A stretch of 53,204 nucleotides of DNA from Mycobacterium sp. 852002-51057_SCH5723018 (GCF_001667035.1 NZ_LZIR01000034.1:1-53204); one strand, 5' to 3'; numbered from the stretch's first letter, positions 35,559 through 49,012 are shown. Made by a program: numbers and translations. Notes: a model not told the origin generated them from the letters alone.

Positions 35559-36853
35559 GGCCCGGCGATCTCCTCGAGCATCTCGGTGACCAGCGCGGCG
35601 ATCGGGGACCGCTCGCTGCGCAGCAGCGTGATGTGGGCGAACAGCGGATGGCCCTTGAGCTTCTCGATCACCGCCGCGACCCCGTCGTGGCGCCCGACGC
35701 GCAGGTTGTCGCGCTGGGCGATGTCGTGGGTCAGCACCACCCGCGATCCGGTCCCCAGCCTGGACAACACGGTCAGCAGGACGTTGCGCTCCAGCGACTG
35801 GGCCTCGTCGACGATGACGAACGAGTCGTGCAGCGAGCGGCCGCGGATGTGGGTCAGCGGCAACACCTCGAGCATGCCGCGGGAGAGCACCTCCTCCAGC
35901 ACCGCCGGGCTGGCCAGCCCCTCGAGGGTGTCGAAGACCGCCTGCGCCCACGGGCCCATCTTTTCGCTCTCGCTGCCCGGCAGGTAGCCCAGTTCCTGGC
36001 CGCCGACGGCATACAGCGGGCGGAACACCACCACCTTGCGCTGGGTCCGCCGTTCCAGCACCGCCTCGAGCCCCGCGCACAGCGCCAGCGCCGACTTGCC
36101 GGTGCCGGCCTTGCCGCCCAGCGACACGATGCCCACCGACTCGTCCAGCAGCAGGTCGAGCGCGACCCGCTGCTCGGCCGAACGGCCCCGCAGCCCGAAG
36201 ACCTCGCGGTCGCCGCGAACCAGCTGGACGCGCTTGGCGGGTGTGACCCGGCCGAGCGCGTGCGAGCTGCCGCCCAGCAGCCGAACTCCGGTGTGGCAGG
36301 GCAGGTCCCGGGCGTCGACGAGGTCGATCTCACCTTCGGTGAACAGCGCGTCGATGTCCTCGGCGGCGGTTTCGATCTCGCGCATCCCCGACCAGCCGGA
36401 GGCCACGACGTCCTGCGCGTGGTACTCGTCGGCGGACAGGCCCACCGCGGCGGCCTTCACCCGAAGGGGAATGTCCTTGCTTACCAACGTAACTCGCCTG
36501 CCTTCGGCGGCGAGGTTGGCGGCGCAACTCAGGATGCGCGAGTCGTTGCTGTCGGTGCGGAATCCCGCGGGCAGCACCGTGGGGTCGGTGTGATTGAGCT
36601 CGACGTGCAGCGTTCCGCCTTGTGTCCCAACGGGGATCGGCTGATCCAGCCGTCCGTGCTCGAGCCGAAGGTCATCGAACAGGCGCAACGCCTGCCGGGC
36701 GAACCAGCCCAGTTCGTGGTGGTGGCGTTTGGCCTCCAGCTCGCTGATTACCACCAGCGGAACCACCACCTCGTGTTCGGCGAACCGACTGCACGCCCAC
36801 GGGTCGGACAGCAGCACGGAGGTGTCGAGCACATAGGTCCGGAGATCGGTCAC
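35552..36853 (-). CDS. phoH2: PhoH2: PIN-domain RNase fused to PhoH ATPase/helicase
   Basis: 433 residues from GTG 36853 (GAGGAGC upstream). An N-terminal PIN domain (about 1-140) starts [14 protein letters not shown] with catalytic Asp10. The C-terminal PhoH domain has the Walker [14 protein letters not shown] and Walker [13 protein letters not shown]. PhoH2 proteins unwind and cleave RNA using ATP and behave as toxin-like enzymes controlled by the upstream PhoAT peptide. Here the GTG overlaps the stop of an upstream small ORF as GTGA, the expected coupling. A run of hairpins covers the upstream region. Confidence 0.94.
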   Translation of the reverse strand: MTDLRTYVLDTSVLLSDPWACSRFAEHEVVVPLVVISELEAKRHHHELGWFARQALRLFDDLRLEHGRLDQPIPVGTQGGTLHVELNHTDPTVLPAGFRTDSNDSRILSCAANLAAEGRRVTLVSKDIPLRVKAAAVGLSADEYHAQDVVASGWSGMREIETAAEDIDALFTEGEIDLVDARDLPCHTGVRLLGGSSHALGRVTPAKRVQLVRGDREVFGLRGRSAEQRVALDLLLDESVGIVSLGGKAGTGKSALALCAGLEAVLERRTQRKVVVFRPLYAVGGQELGYLPGSESEKMGPWAQAVFDTLEGLASPAVLEEVLSRGMLEVLPLTHIRGRSLHDSFVIVDEAQSLERNVLLTVLSRLGTGSRVVLTHDIAQRDNLRVGRHDGVAAVIEKLKGHPLFAHITLLRSERSPIAALVTEMLEEIAGPH

Positions 36854-37062
36854 GAAGCGCTCCTCGAGCGGGTAAGCCCGCGCGGACCCGCACGGGCATG
36901 TCGGCGGGAGCCGCAGCACCAGGACCGGGGCCGGTCCTGCCTAGAACCACCTGAGTGGTGACGGGAGGTGCCGCCCTGGCAGCTGAGCAAGTCGCTGGCC
37001 ATCGGCAACGACGCTACTCTCGTCGCCGCTCGGCCGCCGCGCAGGCGCGCCGAGACCGGCAC
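36850..37062 (-). CDS. Candidate PhoAT-like antitoxin ORF upstream of phoH2
   Basis: A basic 70-residue frame from GTG 37062, or 50 residues from ATG 37002 ([11 protein letters not shown]), ends in a TGA overlapping the phoH2 start (GTGA). In other mycobacteria a short PhoAT antitoxin gene overlaps phoH2 in this way. Arg/Ser/Gly-rich composition and weak ribosome-binding signals mean that the sequence alone does not prove translation; the assignment rests on position. Confidence 0.4.
   Translation of the reverse strand: MPVSARLRGGRAATRVASLPMASDLLSCQGGTSRHHSGGSRQDRPRSWCCGSRRHARAGPRGLTRSRSAS
36868..36959 (-). promoter_or_regulatory. Structured leader with three hairpins upstream of phoH2
   Basis: Perfect dyads: ACCAC-CTGA-GTGGT (36946-36959), AGGACCGG-GG-CCGGTCCT (36921-36938) and GCGGG-TAAG-CCCGC (36868-36881). 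The last can instead pair GCGGGT (36868-36873) with ACCCGC (36886-36891), giving mutually exclusive stems just before the phoH2 ribosome-binding site. This could control access to it. Confidence 0.45.
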
Positions 37063-37113
37063 GGCGACACCAAATGACGGCCGTCTGCCGCGCGCAAGCG
37101 CGTTGAGAGAGGC

Positions 37114-37941
37114 CTAACCGAGGACGAATTGCCTGAGCGCGGGCTCCTTGCCCACGCCCCACGCGGTGATGCGGTCCGAGATCGCCTCCCGCAGGTCCGC
37201 GGGGCCGAAGATGCCCGCGTCGGCCACGTTCTGGACCTTGTCCTGGTAGGCGTCGATGTCGGCGCCGACGACCTGCAGGTCGGCCGCGCGCGCGGCGATC
37301 GCGGCGATCGTCTCGTCGCGGGTGTACTCGAGGCAGTGCGCGACAAGCTTGGAGAACATCTCCTCGTGGCGTTCTTCGTCCCGGGCGATGCGGTCGATCA
37401 GCCCGGCCAGGATCGGCTCCTCGAGCCGAGCGGCCAGGTGGCGGCAGAACACGGCGTGGCTGCGCTCGGTGAACGCCATGTACACCAGGGTCTCGACCTG
37501 GCTGTAGGTGTCGGCGCGGTAGCCCTTCATCACGTACTGGACCCGCGCCTCTTCGTTGGCGACGGGATCGACCTCGCGGGTCACCACCAGGTATTGGCGC
37601 AGCGCGATGGCGTGCAGGTGCTCCTCGGCGGTCCACCGGCCCAGCCAGCGACCCCACCACTCCTCGAGGATGAAGTGCTCGACGAGCTCACGGTGATGTC
37701 CGGCGAGATTGTCCTTGAGTAGCAGCAGGATCTCGCAGGCGTCGGTGAAGACCCTGGGCAGCGAGGCCTGCGACGGGTCCCAGTCGCGCCCGCCGAGGAA
37801 GGCGAAGTTCTCGCCCCGGTCGAACGGCACGTAGTCGTGTGCGAACCAGAGTTCCTCGGTGTTGAGGTGGTGGTCCATGAGCTGCTCGACGACCGGCTCG
37901 AGTTCGAGGGTCAGGGCGTTAGGAACAGGTTTCTGTGCCAT
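37114..37941 (-). CDS. desA2: Acyl-ACP desaturase DesA2
   Basis: 275 residues from ATG 37941, same length as Rv1094 from memory. It is a ferritin-like di-iron fold, with AEEHLHAIALR and RDEERHEEMF giving the ExxH-type ligands, plus WFAHDYVPF and the GRDWDPSQ segment of the mycobacterial branch. DesA2 is essential in M. tuberculosis and thought to act on acyl chains for mycolate synthesis, although its di-iron site is reduced compared with plant desaturases. A promoter with TTCACA and TACGGT ends exactly at the ATG. Confidence 0.93.
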   Translation of the reverse strand: MAQKPVPNALTLELEPVVEQLMDHHLNTEELWFAHDYVPFDRGENFAFLGGRDWDPSQASLPRVFTDACEILLLLKDNLAGHHRELVEHFILEEWWGRWLGRWTAEEHLHAIALRQYLVVTREVDPVANEEARVQYVMKGYRADTYSQVETLVYMAFTERSHAVFCRHLAARLEEPILAGLIDRIARDEERHEEMFSKLVAHCLEYTRDETIAAIAARAADLQVVGADIDAYQDKVQNVADAGIFGPADLREAISDRITAWGVGKEPALRQFVLG

Positions 37942-37947
37942 GAAGTA

Positions 37948-37977
37948 ACCGTAACCCGTGGACACAGATGCTGTGAA
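37948..37977 (-). promoter_or_regulatory. Promoter of desA2, leaderless
   Basis: On the minus strand TTCACA (-35, 37972-37977), an 18-base spacer and TACGGT (-10, 37948-37953) lie six bases before ATG 37941. The -35 matches the SigA consensus TTGACA at five of six positions. Confidence 0.6.
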
Positions 37978-38029
37978 ATCGCCGGCGTGTGTCGAGGCTA
38001 AACGGTGACTTTGTACCCCGGCCGGCGCG

Positions 38030-40376
<2,347 letters not shown>

Positions 40377-40427
40377 CGGCGCCCGGAGCGGGGCCCCCGC
40401 TCCAGAGGACCCCGCTCGGCCGGTTGG

Positions 40428-40862
40428 TTACGCCGCGAGGCGACGCACCCCCAGGTACTGCAGGCCGGCGAACCCCGCGGTGTAAACACCGGTGGCCAGT
40501 GTGGCGGCGACGCCGGTCGGCGTCATAGGCACGGCTTCGTCGGGCAGGAAGCCGGCCAGGAAGGCGGCCAGCGTGTACACGATGTTGGCCGCGACGACTC
40601 CGATGCCGGCGCGCCGCAGGTTCGGCATCGCCGCCAGGCTGAACACCGCCAGGCCGTAGAGCACGAAGAACGCGCCCAGGGCGTATTCCTGCCCCGCGGC
40701 CAGGCCGGTGAGCGACGAGATCGGGTCGGCGAAAAAGGCGACGGCCAAGCCGCAGAATCCCGTCAGCGTGGCATCGGCGCGCATGGCGAAACGCAGCAGG
40801 GAGTCGGTCGAGTCGTATAGGGGTCGGGTGTGCAGACCAGGTGCATCAGAAGCAGATGTCAT
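40428..40862 (-). CDS. Four-helix integral membrane protein of unknown function
   Basis: 144 residues from ATG 40862 with GAGGAGT upstream. Hydrophobic helices at about 31-48, 54-75, 82-102 and 112-136. The order is a soluble ~28-residue start, then short-loop helices, with no charged catalytic residue in the membrane. Similar small proteins occur in actinobacteria, but I cannot name a family. It opens the lineage-specific stretch between coaA and the Z-prenyl synthase gene, where M. tuberculosis carries PE_PGRS and celA2 genes. Confidence 0.75.
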   Translation of the reverse strand: MTSASDAPGLHTRPLYDSTDSLLRFAMRADATLTGFCGLAVAFFADPISSLTGLAAGQEYALGAFFVLYGLAVFSLAAMPNLRRAGIGVVAANIVYTLAAFLAGFLPDEAVPMTPTGVAATLATGVYTAGFAGLQYLGVRRLAA

Positions 40863-41021
40863 GTGATTACTCCTCGGCGATGGCGGGAATGGGGCGGTCG
40901 AACAGGTTTGAGCGTGCCGCCGAAGCACTGCCATATCGACTCGTGGCACTGCCAACTACTGCCACGTGTACAACTACGGGTCATTTCCCCGGGCTATTCC
41001 CGGATGCCGGGACAATTTTCG

Positions 41022-42110
41022 CTAAATTGCGATCGCCTCGACCACGCTGAACGGTGACGCCGTTTTCACTACCCGGCTCATGCGGAAGCCGGCGCGGTCG
41101 AGCAGCCGGGCATATTCGCCAGTGGAGCGCTCGCGGGCACCGGCCACGACGAGCATTTCCAGGTCTGCCCACTTGCCGAAAAATTCGCGCTTGTGGCGCG
41201 GAATGACGAATTCGACAAGCAATACGTGATGCCCGGCGGCCGCCGCTTTGCGCACGTTGCCGAGAATGTGCGCAGCGTCGTCGTCGGGCCAGTCGTGTAT
41301 CACGTTCTTCAGCACGTACGCGTCACCGCCGTCGGGTATGGCATCGAAGAACGACCCTGCAATAACTTCCACCCGGTCTCGGACGTGGCGTTCGGCAAGG
41401 ATGTCGTGAGCTCCTGCGACCACTTGTGGCAGGTCGAACAGGATGCCGCGGGCGTGCGAAGTGGCTTCCAGAATTGCGGCCAGCAGCCGCCCGTGACCGC
41501 CGCCGACGTCGACGATGGTGGCGTAGCGGCTGAAGTCGTAGGCCGCAGTCACCGCCGCGATCGCGAGCTCGGACATGCTCGTCATCGCGCTGTTGAAGAT
41601 TGCGGCGAATTCCGGCTCCTCGGCCAGGTACTCGAACACGGGTTTGCCGCGCAGTTCGGGGACGACTGCCCGCCCGGTACGAATCGCGTCGGTGAGGTGA
41701 CTCCAGTGTTCGCGCTGCTGGGGCGAACCCAGAAACCGGGCGAGGGCGCGCAGCGACACATCACCGCCGGTGCCCAGCGTCTCCGCCAGCGGCGTGAGCT
41801 CGTAACGCCCGTCGCGACGCTGACGGAAAACGCCCCGGCTGATCAAGGCCCGCAGCAGTCGGCTGACGGTGTCAGCGTTGGCGTTGACCGCAGCGGCCAA
41901 CTCGTCGGCCGACAGCGGCCCCTTGGCCAGCGCATCGGCAATGCCGAGGTCCGCCGCCGCGGTAATCGCCTGCGCCGCCCAGGCATTCGTGATCATTTCC
42001 AACATCGCGGCCGGTGGCGGGACCATGCGCCGGCTCAGCTGACCGATGCGATGCCGGATGATCTCGATGACCGGCACGACCTGGGCGGGTGGCAGCTTCA
42101 ACGAAAACAT
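41022..42110 (-). CDS. SAM-dependent O-methyltransferase, copy 1
   Basis: 362 residues, AAGGGAGGA before the ATG. An N-terminal winged-helix dimerisation domain (about 30-115, ADLGIADALAKGPLSADELAA) precedes a class I methyltransferase domain with motif I VDVGGGHGR near 207-215 and NVIHDWPDDDA, where His is the usual catalytic base of plant-type and CrtF-like O-methyltransferases. It would methylate a hydroxyl of a small aromatic or polyketide molecule. It is the downstream half of a tandem pair of equal length, about three quarters identical by eye. Confidence 0.88.
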   Translation of the reverse strand: MFSLKLPPAQVVPVIEIIRHRIGQLSRRMVPPPAAMLEMITNAWAAQAITAAADLGIADALAKGPLSADELAAAVNANADTVSRLLRALISRGVFRQRRDGRYELTPLAETLGTGGDVSLRALARFLGSPQQREHWSHLTDAIRTGRAVVPELRGKPVFEYLAEEPEFAAIFNSAMTSMSELAIAAVTAAYDFSRYATIVDVGGGHGRLLAAILEATSHARGILFDLPQVVAGAHDILAERHVRDRVEVIAGSFFDAIPDGGDAYVLKNVIHDWPDDDAAHILGNVRKAAAAGHHVLLVEFVIPRHKREFFGKWADLEMLVVAGARERSTGEYARLLDRAGFRMSRVVKTASPFSVVEAIAI

Positions 42111-42139
42111 AGTCCTCCCTTGCGAAATCGAGCGTCTGG

Positions 42140-43228
42140 TTAGATGGCAACCGCTTCAACGATGCTGACCGGTGAGGCCGTTTCCACCACCCGCGTCATG
42201 CGAAAGCCGGCGCGGCTGAGAAGTCGGCCATATTCGGGGGCGGTGCGATCGCGCGCGCCTGCGTCGACGAGCATTTGCAGATCCACCCACTTACCCACGA
42301 ATTCCCGGTTGTGCCGCGGAATGACGAATTCGACAAGCAGCACGTGTTTCTCGGCCCCGGCCGCCTTGCGCACGTTGGTGAGAATTTGTACCGCTTCTTC
42401 GTCGGGCCAGTCGTGGATGATGTGTTTGAGGACATAAGCGTCGCCACCCTCAGCCACGGCGTCGAAAAACGAACCGCCGACCACCTGGACGCGGTCGGCG
42501 ACCAGAAGTTGCTCGAGCAGCGCCGGGGCGCCCGCGACAACGTGGGGCTGGTCGAAGAGAATGCCGCGGGCTCCCGGCGTGGCGTTCAAGATCGTTGCCA
42601 GAAACCGGCCGTGCCCACCAGCGACGTCGACGATGGTGGCGTACCGGCCGAAGTCGTAGCCGGCGGTCACCGCCTCGATCCCGAGCCCGGATACGCCCGT
42701 CATCGCGTCATTGAAAATCTCGTCGAGTTCTTTGTTTTCAGCCAGGTACTCGAAAATCGATTTACCGCGCAGGCCGGGAACAACGGATCGGCCGGTGCGA
42801 ATCGCTTCGGTGATGTGGCTCCAATGCTCTCGTTCCTGGGGTGAGCCCACGAACCGGGCGAAGGCGCGCAGCGAGACATTGCCGTCGGTACGCAGGGTCT
42901 CCGCCAGCGGGTTGAGATCGTAACGGCCGTCGCGCAATTGGCGGAAGACGCCGCGGCTGATCAGGGCCCTGAGCAGTCGACTCACGGTGTCAGCGTTGGC
43001 GTCCACCACAGCGGCCAACTCGGCGGCCGACAACGGCCCCTTGGCCAGCGCGTCGGCGATGCCGAGGTCCGCCGCGGCGGTAATCGCCTGTGCGGCCCAG
43101 GCGTCTGCGATCATTTCCAGCATCGCCGCCGGCGGAGGCACCATCCGCCGGTGCAGCTGACCGAGATGATGTCGGATCATTTCGATGACCCGCACGACTT
43201 GGGCGGGCGGAAGGGTCGACGAAAACAT
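42140..43228 (-). CDS. SAM-dependent O-methyltransferase, copy 2
   Basis: 362 residues from ATG 43228 with AAGGGGGC upstream; a longer frame to 43354 has no supporting site. Same architecture as copy 1: winged-helix dimerisation domain, motif I VDVAGGHGRFLATIL and catalytic IIHDWPDEEA. Differences cluster in the substrate-binding helices (YLAENKELDEIFNDAM versus YLAEEPEFAAIFNSAM), suggesting altered specificity after duplication. It starts the operon; copy 1 follows after 29 bases. Confidence 0.88.
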   Translation of the reverse strand: MFSSTLPPAQVVRVIEMIRHHLGQLHRRMVPPPAAMLEMIADAWAAQAITAAADLGIADALAKGPLSAAELAAVVDANADTVSRLLRALISRGVFRQLRDGRYDLNPLAETLRTDGNVSLRAFARFVGSPQEREHWSHITEAIRTGRSVVPGLRGKSIFEYLAENKELDEIFNDAMTGVSGLGIEAVTAGYDFGRYATIVDVAGGHGRFLATILNATPGARGILFDQPHVVAGAPALLEQLLVADRVQVVGGSFFDAVAEGGDAYVLKHIIHDWPDEEAVQILTNVRKAAGAEKHVLLVEFVIPRHNREFVGKWVDLQMLVDAGARDRTAPEYGRLLSRAGFRMTRVVETASPVSIVEAVAI

Positions 43229-43383
43229 AGAGCCCCCTTGCATATTCGGGTTGGCGCATGCGGACCGGTTAGTCGCACACCACGTATTCGGCGCCGTGCC
43301 ACTGCAAGACTGATCGACCCGGACGGAATTGACCACTACAACCGACGTTGTCATTCCGATGCCACATCTTGGCGAGCCGCGGA

Positions 43384-43431
43384 CGTAACGTCACGGTGAA
43401 ATTTCGGGCGATTTGTCGCAGCGACGTTACG
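43384..43431. terminator. Inverted repeat upstream of the methyltransferase pair, after the membrane protein gene
   Basis: CGTAACGTC (43384-43392) pairs perfectly with GACGTTACG (43423-43431) around 30 bases. The left arm extended by nine bases matches one arm of the 1588-1635 hairpin at 16 of 18 positions. It lies 30 bases beyond the stop of the leftward gene 43461-44843, so probably terminates it. Confidence 0.5.
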
Positions 43432-43460
43432 ACGGCGCGCCCTACCGCACTTGCGCGCGG

Positions 43461-44843
43461 CTATTCGCTGGGAACCGGGACCCGCCCGCGCAGGTCCGCG
43501 GCGATGAGCCGGGCCGCGGCGTTCTGCCAGTTGTGCAGCGAGCGCTGCGGGACCTCGGTCACCAGCCACTGCCAAGCCTGCCGGGCGATCGGATCCAACC
43601 CGGCGGCGGTGGCGTTCTGCGCGTACGCACGCACCCCGACGACGTAGGGGAAATACAGCGAGTTGTAGTACCGCCACTCCTCGGTGGTTCCGAACTCACC
43701 ACCGTCGCGGGGTTTGAGCCGCGCGATGCCGTCGGCGAGAACGGCCTTGAGCTCGTTGGCCCGCTCCAGCGGGTGATCGGGCGCATCCCGCGCCGCCAGC
43801 CGCTGGTCGATCACCGGCAAAGCGGTCAGGGGGCTGGCGACCAGCTTGGTCAGGTCACCGTAGTGGCCGAGCGCCCGGCGGGTGAGCCGGGCGAAGGCTT
43901 CGTCGTCGACGTCGACCAACGGGTCCTCCGAGCGCAGCGGCAACGCCGCCCCGGTGTGCCGCAACGCGGCCCGGTCCGCCCGCAGGGTCGGCGACTTCCA
44001 GAAGGCCAGCCGGTCCAGCAGCCCGGCTAGCGGGTCGGCCAGCACCTGCACCGTGATGGCGATGGCCAGGGTGGTGAACAACAGCACGGTCAGCACCGTC
44101 CGGGCGGTGTGCTCGTGCCGCGTCAGGGCCAGGCCGATCAGCGCCTGGCCGCCGAACAGGAGTGCCACCACCGAGCAGCCCGCGAAGGAGCGAAGCATGT
44201 CTGCGCGCAGCGCCTGGCCCTCGTCGAACGCGTCCCACAGGGCCACGGCCACACCCAGCATCAGCACGTCGAAACCGGTGGACGCCAGCGCCAGCCAGCT
44301 GGGCACCAGGCCCAGCGGAATGATGAGGATGGCGTTGGCCAGGGCGAAGAACAGCGTCGCAACGACGACCAGTCCCAAACCGCGCCGGCCGACGGACACC
44401 GGCTGGTCGGATCGCCGGACCGCGAAGACCATCGCGCCCAGGGTGGACACCGAGATCACCGCCATCATCAGCACATGGCCCGGCCGCAGCGGCCCTTCGA
44501 CGCTGCCCGCCATCGTGGCGCCGACCAGGGTGAGCGCGGCGACGCCGACGATGAGCAGCACCTCGCGGCTTCGCGCCCGCCAGCTCTCACACGGAACGGA
44601 CAGTTCGACGAGCACCGCAAACCACGCCACGCTGGGCACGGCGGCCAGATAGATCTCCAGCCGGCCGAGCAGGACGGCATGCGAAGCGCCGCCCGTGCGC
44701 ACCGCGTCCAGCGCCACCACCAGCGCGAAACCGCAGAGTCCGATCGCCGCCAACGCAAGCACCGGCTTGCGGGGATCGCGGGCCAGTAGATACAACCCCA
44801 GCCACCCGCTCAGCGTGAAAACCACCGCCGACAGCGCAGCCAT
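43461..44843 (-). CDS. Multi-pass membrane protein with cytosolic C-terminal domain
   Basis: 460 residues. About eight hydrophobic helices occupy residues 3-275 (for example near 5-22, 28-46, 60-80, 92-110, 122-140, 155-178, 183-205, 225-245 and 257-273). They are followed by a soluble domain of about 185 residues containing EEWRYYNSLYFPYVVGVRAYAQ and a late LHNWQNAAARLIAADL. The N-terminal part resembles the 7TM sensor layout of bacterial receptors. I cannot assign a family. It lies 42 bases downstream of the Z-prenyl synthase gene, possibly co-transcribed with it. Confidence 0.75.
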   Translation of the reverse strand: MAALSAVVFTLSGWLGLYLLARDPRKPVLALAAIGLCGFALVVALDAVRTGGASHAVLLGRLEIYLAAVPSVAWFAVLVELSVPCESWRARSREVLLIVGVAALTLVGATMAGSVEGPLRPGHVLMMAVISVSTLGAMVFAVRRSDQPVSVGRRGLGLVVVATLFFALANAILIIPLGLVPSWLALASTGFDVLMLGVAVALWDAFDEGQALRADMLRSFAGCSVVALLFGGQALIGLALTRHEHTARTVLTVLLFTTLAIAITVQVLADPLAGLLDRLAFWKSPTLRADRAALRHTGAALPLRSEDPLVDVDDEAFARLTRRALGHYGDLTKLVASPLTALPVIDQRLAARDAPDHPLERANELKAVLADGIARLKPRDGGEFGTTEEWRYYNSLYFPYVVGVRAYAQNATAAGLDPIARQAWQWLVTEVPQRSLHNWQNAAARLIAADLRGRVPVPSE

Positions 44844-44885
44844 GCATCCAGTGTGGCACGGGTCTAATTCGTGCCGGCCCGCACG

Positions 44886-45674
44886 CTACTTGCCATATCT
44901 GCGGTGCCGCTGGCTGTAGTCGCGCAGCGCGCGCAGGAAGTCCACGCGGCGGAACGCGGGCCAGTGCGCCTCGGTGAACCACATCTCCGAGTACGCGCTC
45001 TGCCACAGCAGAAACCCGGACAGTCGTTGCTCGCCCGACGTGCGGATCACCAGATCGGGGTCGGGCTGCCCGGAGGTGTAAAGGTTTTCGGAGATGCCAT
45101 CGGCGGTCACCGCGTCGATGAGCTCCTCGGCGGTGGCCCCGTTGGCCAGTTCCTTGCTCAGCAACGCGCGCACCGCATCGACGATCTCGCGGCGCCCGCC
45201 GTAGCCGACGGCGACGTTGACGTGAAACGGCGCGACGGCCGGGGTGGACTCCACCGCGCCGCGCAGCCGGCGGGCCGGTTCCTCACCGATCAGCCCCAGA
45301 TCCCCTACGGTGCGCACGCTCCAGCGGTTGGCGGGCGCGCAGATCTCCTCGACCACGTCGGTGATTATCTCTATGAGCCCGGCCAGCTCGTTGGGATCGC
45401 GCTGCAGGTTCTCGGTGGACAGCAGGTACACGGTGGTCATCTCGATGCCGGCCTCTTGGCACCAGCGCAGCATCTCGGCGATCTTGGCCGCACCCATCCG
45501 GTAGCCGTAGTTCACGTCGTCGTAACCGGCGTTGCGCGCCCATCGCCTGTTCCCGTCGCACAGGACCGCGATATGGCGGGGCAGCTCGGATTTGGAGGCG
45601 GCCAGACCCTGCCTCAGCCGCAGCTCGTAGACGCGGTACAACGGCTCTTTGAGCCGTGGCGGGATGATCTCCAC
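44886..45674 (-). CDS. Short-chain Z-isoprenyl diphosphate synthase ((2Z,6E)-FPP synthase type)
   Basis: 262 residues from GTG 45674 with GGAG upstream; the frame is open further without support. HIAVLCDGNRRWAR carries the catalytic Asp of cis-prenyltransferases; YLLSTENLQRDPNEL and the late IRTSGEQRLSGFLLWQSAYSE are the other conserved regions. It matches Rv1086, which makes omega,E,Z-farnesyl diphosphate used by Rv2361c to build decaprenyl phosphate, the carrier for arabinan, linker and peptidoglycan assembly. IPP comes from the MEP pathway ending in ispH, also in this window. Confidence 0.93.
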   Translation of the reverse strand: MEIIPPRLKEPLYRVYELRLRQGLAASKSELPRHIAVLCDGNRRWARNAGYDDVNYGYRMGAAKIAEMLRWCQEAGIEMTTVYLLSTENLQRDPNELAGLIEIITDVVEEICAPANRWSVRTVGDLGLIGEEPARRLRGAVESTPAVAPFHVNVAVGYGGRREIVDAVRALLSKELANGATAEELIDAVTADGISENLYTSGQPDPDLVIRTSGEQRLSGFLLWQSAYSEMWFTEAHWPAFRRVDFLRALRDYSQRHRRYGK

Positions 45675-45829
45675 GAAGCTCCACCCTACTGTGAGCGGCA
45701 CCAGTTTCCGGTCCACATCGCACGCAATGTCACCGCACGGCGACGCCGTGTCGTGACTATTCCCTATTACTCTGGATTGAGAGCAGCCACCGGCAATTCC
45801 CGACCTGCACGACAAGGCAACAGGAGAAC

Positions 45830-46588
45830 ATGAGCACCCAGACCAGCGCGTTCAAGAATTCGGAGGCCGAATCGCAGGCAATCATGCCGGGCAACACCGT
45901 CGAACAAGTCGTCGAAGGTGCTGCCCAGACCCTGGAAAAGCCCCGCATGCGCGGCTGGATCCACTTCTACTCCGCGTGGCTGGCGGTCATCTGCGGAGCG
46001 ACTCTGGTGTCGGTGTCGTGGCCGGTGGCATCCACCCGCGCCGGACTTACGACGTTTGCCTACGCCCTGACCACGGTGGCGATGTTCGCCGTGAGCGCCA
46101 CCTACCACCGCGTGAACTGGAAGTCGGAGGCCGCCCGCAAGCGGATGAAACGGCTCGACCATTCGATGATCTTCCTGTTCATCGCGGGCAGCTACACGCC
46201 GTTTGCGATGCTGGCGATGCCTCCCGCCGATGGGCGATTGGTGATGTGGATCGTGTGGGGCGGCGCGCTGGCGGGCATCGCGCTGAAGGTGTGCTGGCCC
46301 GCTGCGCCGCGCTGGGTCGGCGTGCCGCTGTATCTGCTGTTGGGCTGGGTGGCGGTGTGGTACGCCCCCACCATCATTCACACCGCCGGGGTGGCCGCCA
46401 TGGTGCTGCTGGCCGTCGGCGGCGCGCTGTACAGCATCGGTGGCCTACTGTATGGACTGCGCTGGCCGGACCCGTGGCCGAAGACGTTCGGGTATCACGA
46501 GTTCTTCCACGCCTTCACCGCGATCGCGGCGATCCTGCACTACATCGCCATGTGGCTCGCCGTTTTCTACGTCGGCCACCCGGCCTGA
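45830..46588 (+). CDS. Hemolysin III / PAQR family membrane protein
   Basis: 252 residues, AGGAGA before the ATG. After a 40-residue soluble start come seven helices with the family's three motifs: [29 protein letters not shown] and [18 protein letters not shown], whose His and Ser/Asp residues form the metal-dependent hydrolase-like site of the CREST/PAQR superfamily. Despite the name a lytic function is not expected. It matches Rv1085c. Confidence 0.92.
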   Translation: MSTQTSAFKNSEAESQAIMPGNTVEQVVEGAAQTLEKPRMRGWIHFYSAWLAVICGATLVSVSWPVASTRAGLTTFAYALTTVAMFAVSATYHRVNWKSEAARKRMKRLDHSMIFLFIAGSYTPFAMLAMPPADGRLVMWIVWGGALAGIALKVCWPAAPRWVGVPLYLLLGWVAVWYAPTIIHTAGVAAMVLLAVGGALYSIGGLLYGLRWPDPWPKTFGYHEFFHAFTAIAAILHYIAMWLAVFYVGHPA

Positions 46589-46594
46589 TCCCCG

Positions 46595-46975
46595 CTAAAG
46601 CTGCCTGACGTCGGCCGCCGACCAGTAGGCCTTCATCGCGGTGACCTTGCCGCGGTCGTCGAAGACCATCACGTCGATCGGCTCGATCACCATCCGGTGC
46701 TCGCCGGCGGTCGCGGTCACCCGGAACTGGAAGGCCGCCTCGTTGCCGGCCACCCGCAGCGACAGCAGCTCGCATTCGCGCTGCACGTCGTTGACCGCGG
46801 AGTAGAAGCGGCGGATCGCCTGATGCCCGATGTGCACCTCGCCGCCGACCGGATCCTCGACGGTCGCGTCGTCGGCGTAGAGCTCGACGAGCTCGTCGGC
46901 GCTGCCCTTGGCGACCAGCTCGATGTAGCGGTTGACGGTCTCGGTGATCGCGGGGGCCCTGTCGGCATTCGGCAT
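46595..46975 (-). CDS. Ketosteroid isomerase-like (SnoaL/NTF2 fold) protein
   Basis: 126 residues. The catalytic set of bacterial Delta5-3-ketosteroid isomerase is recognisable: Tyr17 (VNRYIELV), Asp41 in DDATVEDPVG and Asp101 in VIEPIDVMVF, with nearly the spacing of the Comamonas enzyme (Tyr14, Asp38, Asp99). Deprotonation of a 3-oxo-Delta5-steroid by Asp41 is therefore plausible. It would complement the 3beta-HSD gene 21 kb away. TACCCT six bases before the ATG suggests its own leaderless start, 21 bases after the DUF255 gene. Confidence 0.8.
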   Translation of the reverse strand: MPNADRAPAITETVNRYIELVAKGSADELVELYADDATVEDPVGGEVHIGHQAIRRFYSAVNDVQRECELLSLRVAGNEAAFQFRVTATAGEHRMVIEPIDVMVFDDRGKVTAMKAYWSAADVRQL

Positions 46976-46981
46976 GGGCGC

Positions 46982-46987
46982 AGGGTA
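46982..46987 (-). promoter_or_regulatory. Predicted -10 box of the KSI-like gene
   Basis: TACCCT (minus strand) lies six bases before ATG 46975 in the short gap after the upstream gene; no Shine-Dalgarno is present. Confidence 0.35.
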
Positions 46988-46996
46988 GCCGCCGGG

Positions 46997-48998
<2,002 letters not shown>

Positions 48999-49012
<14 letters not shown>

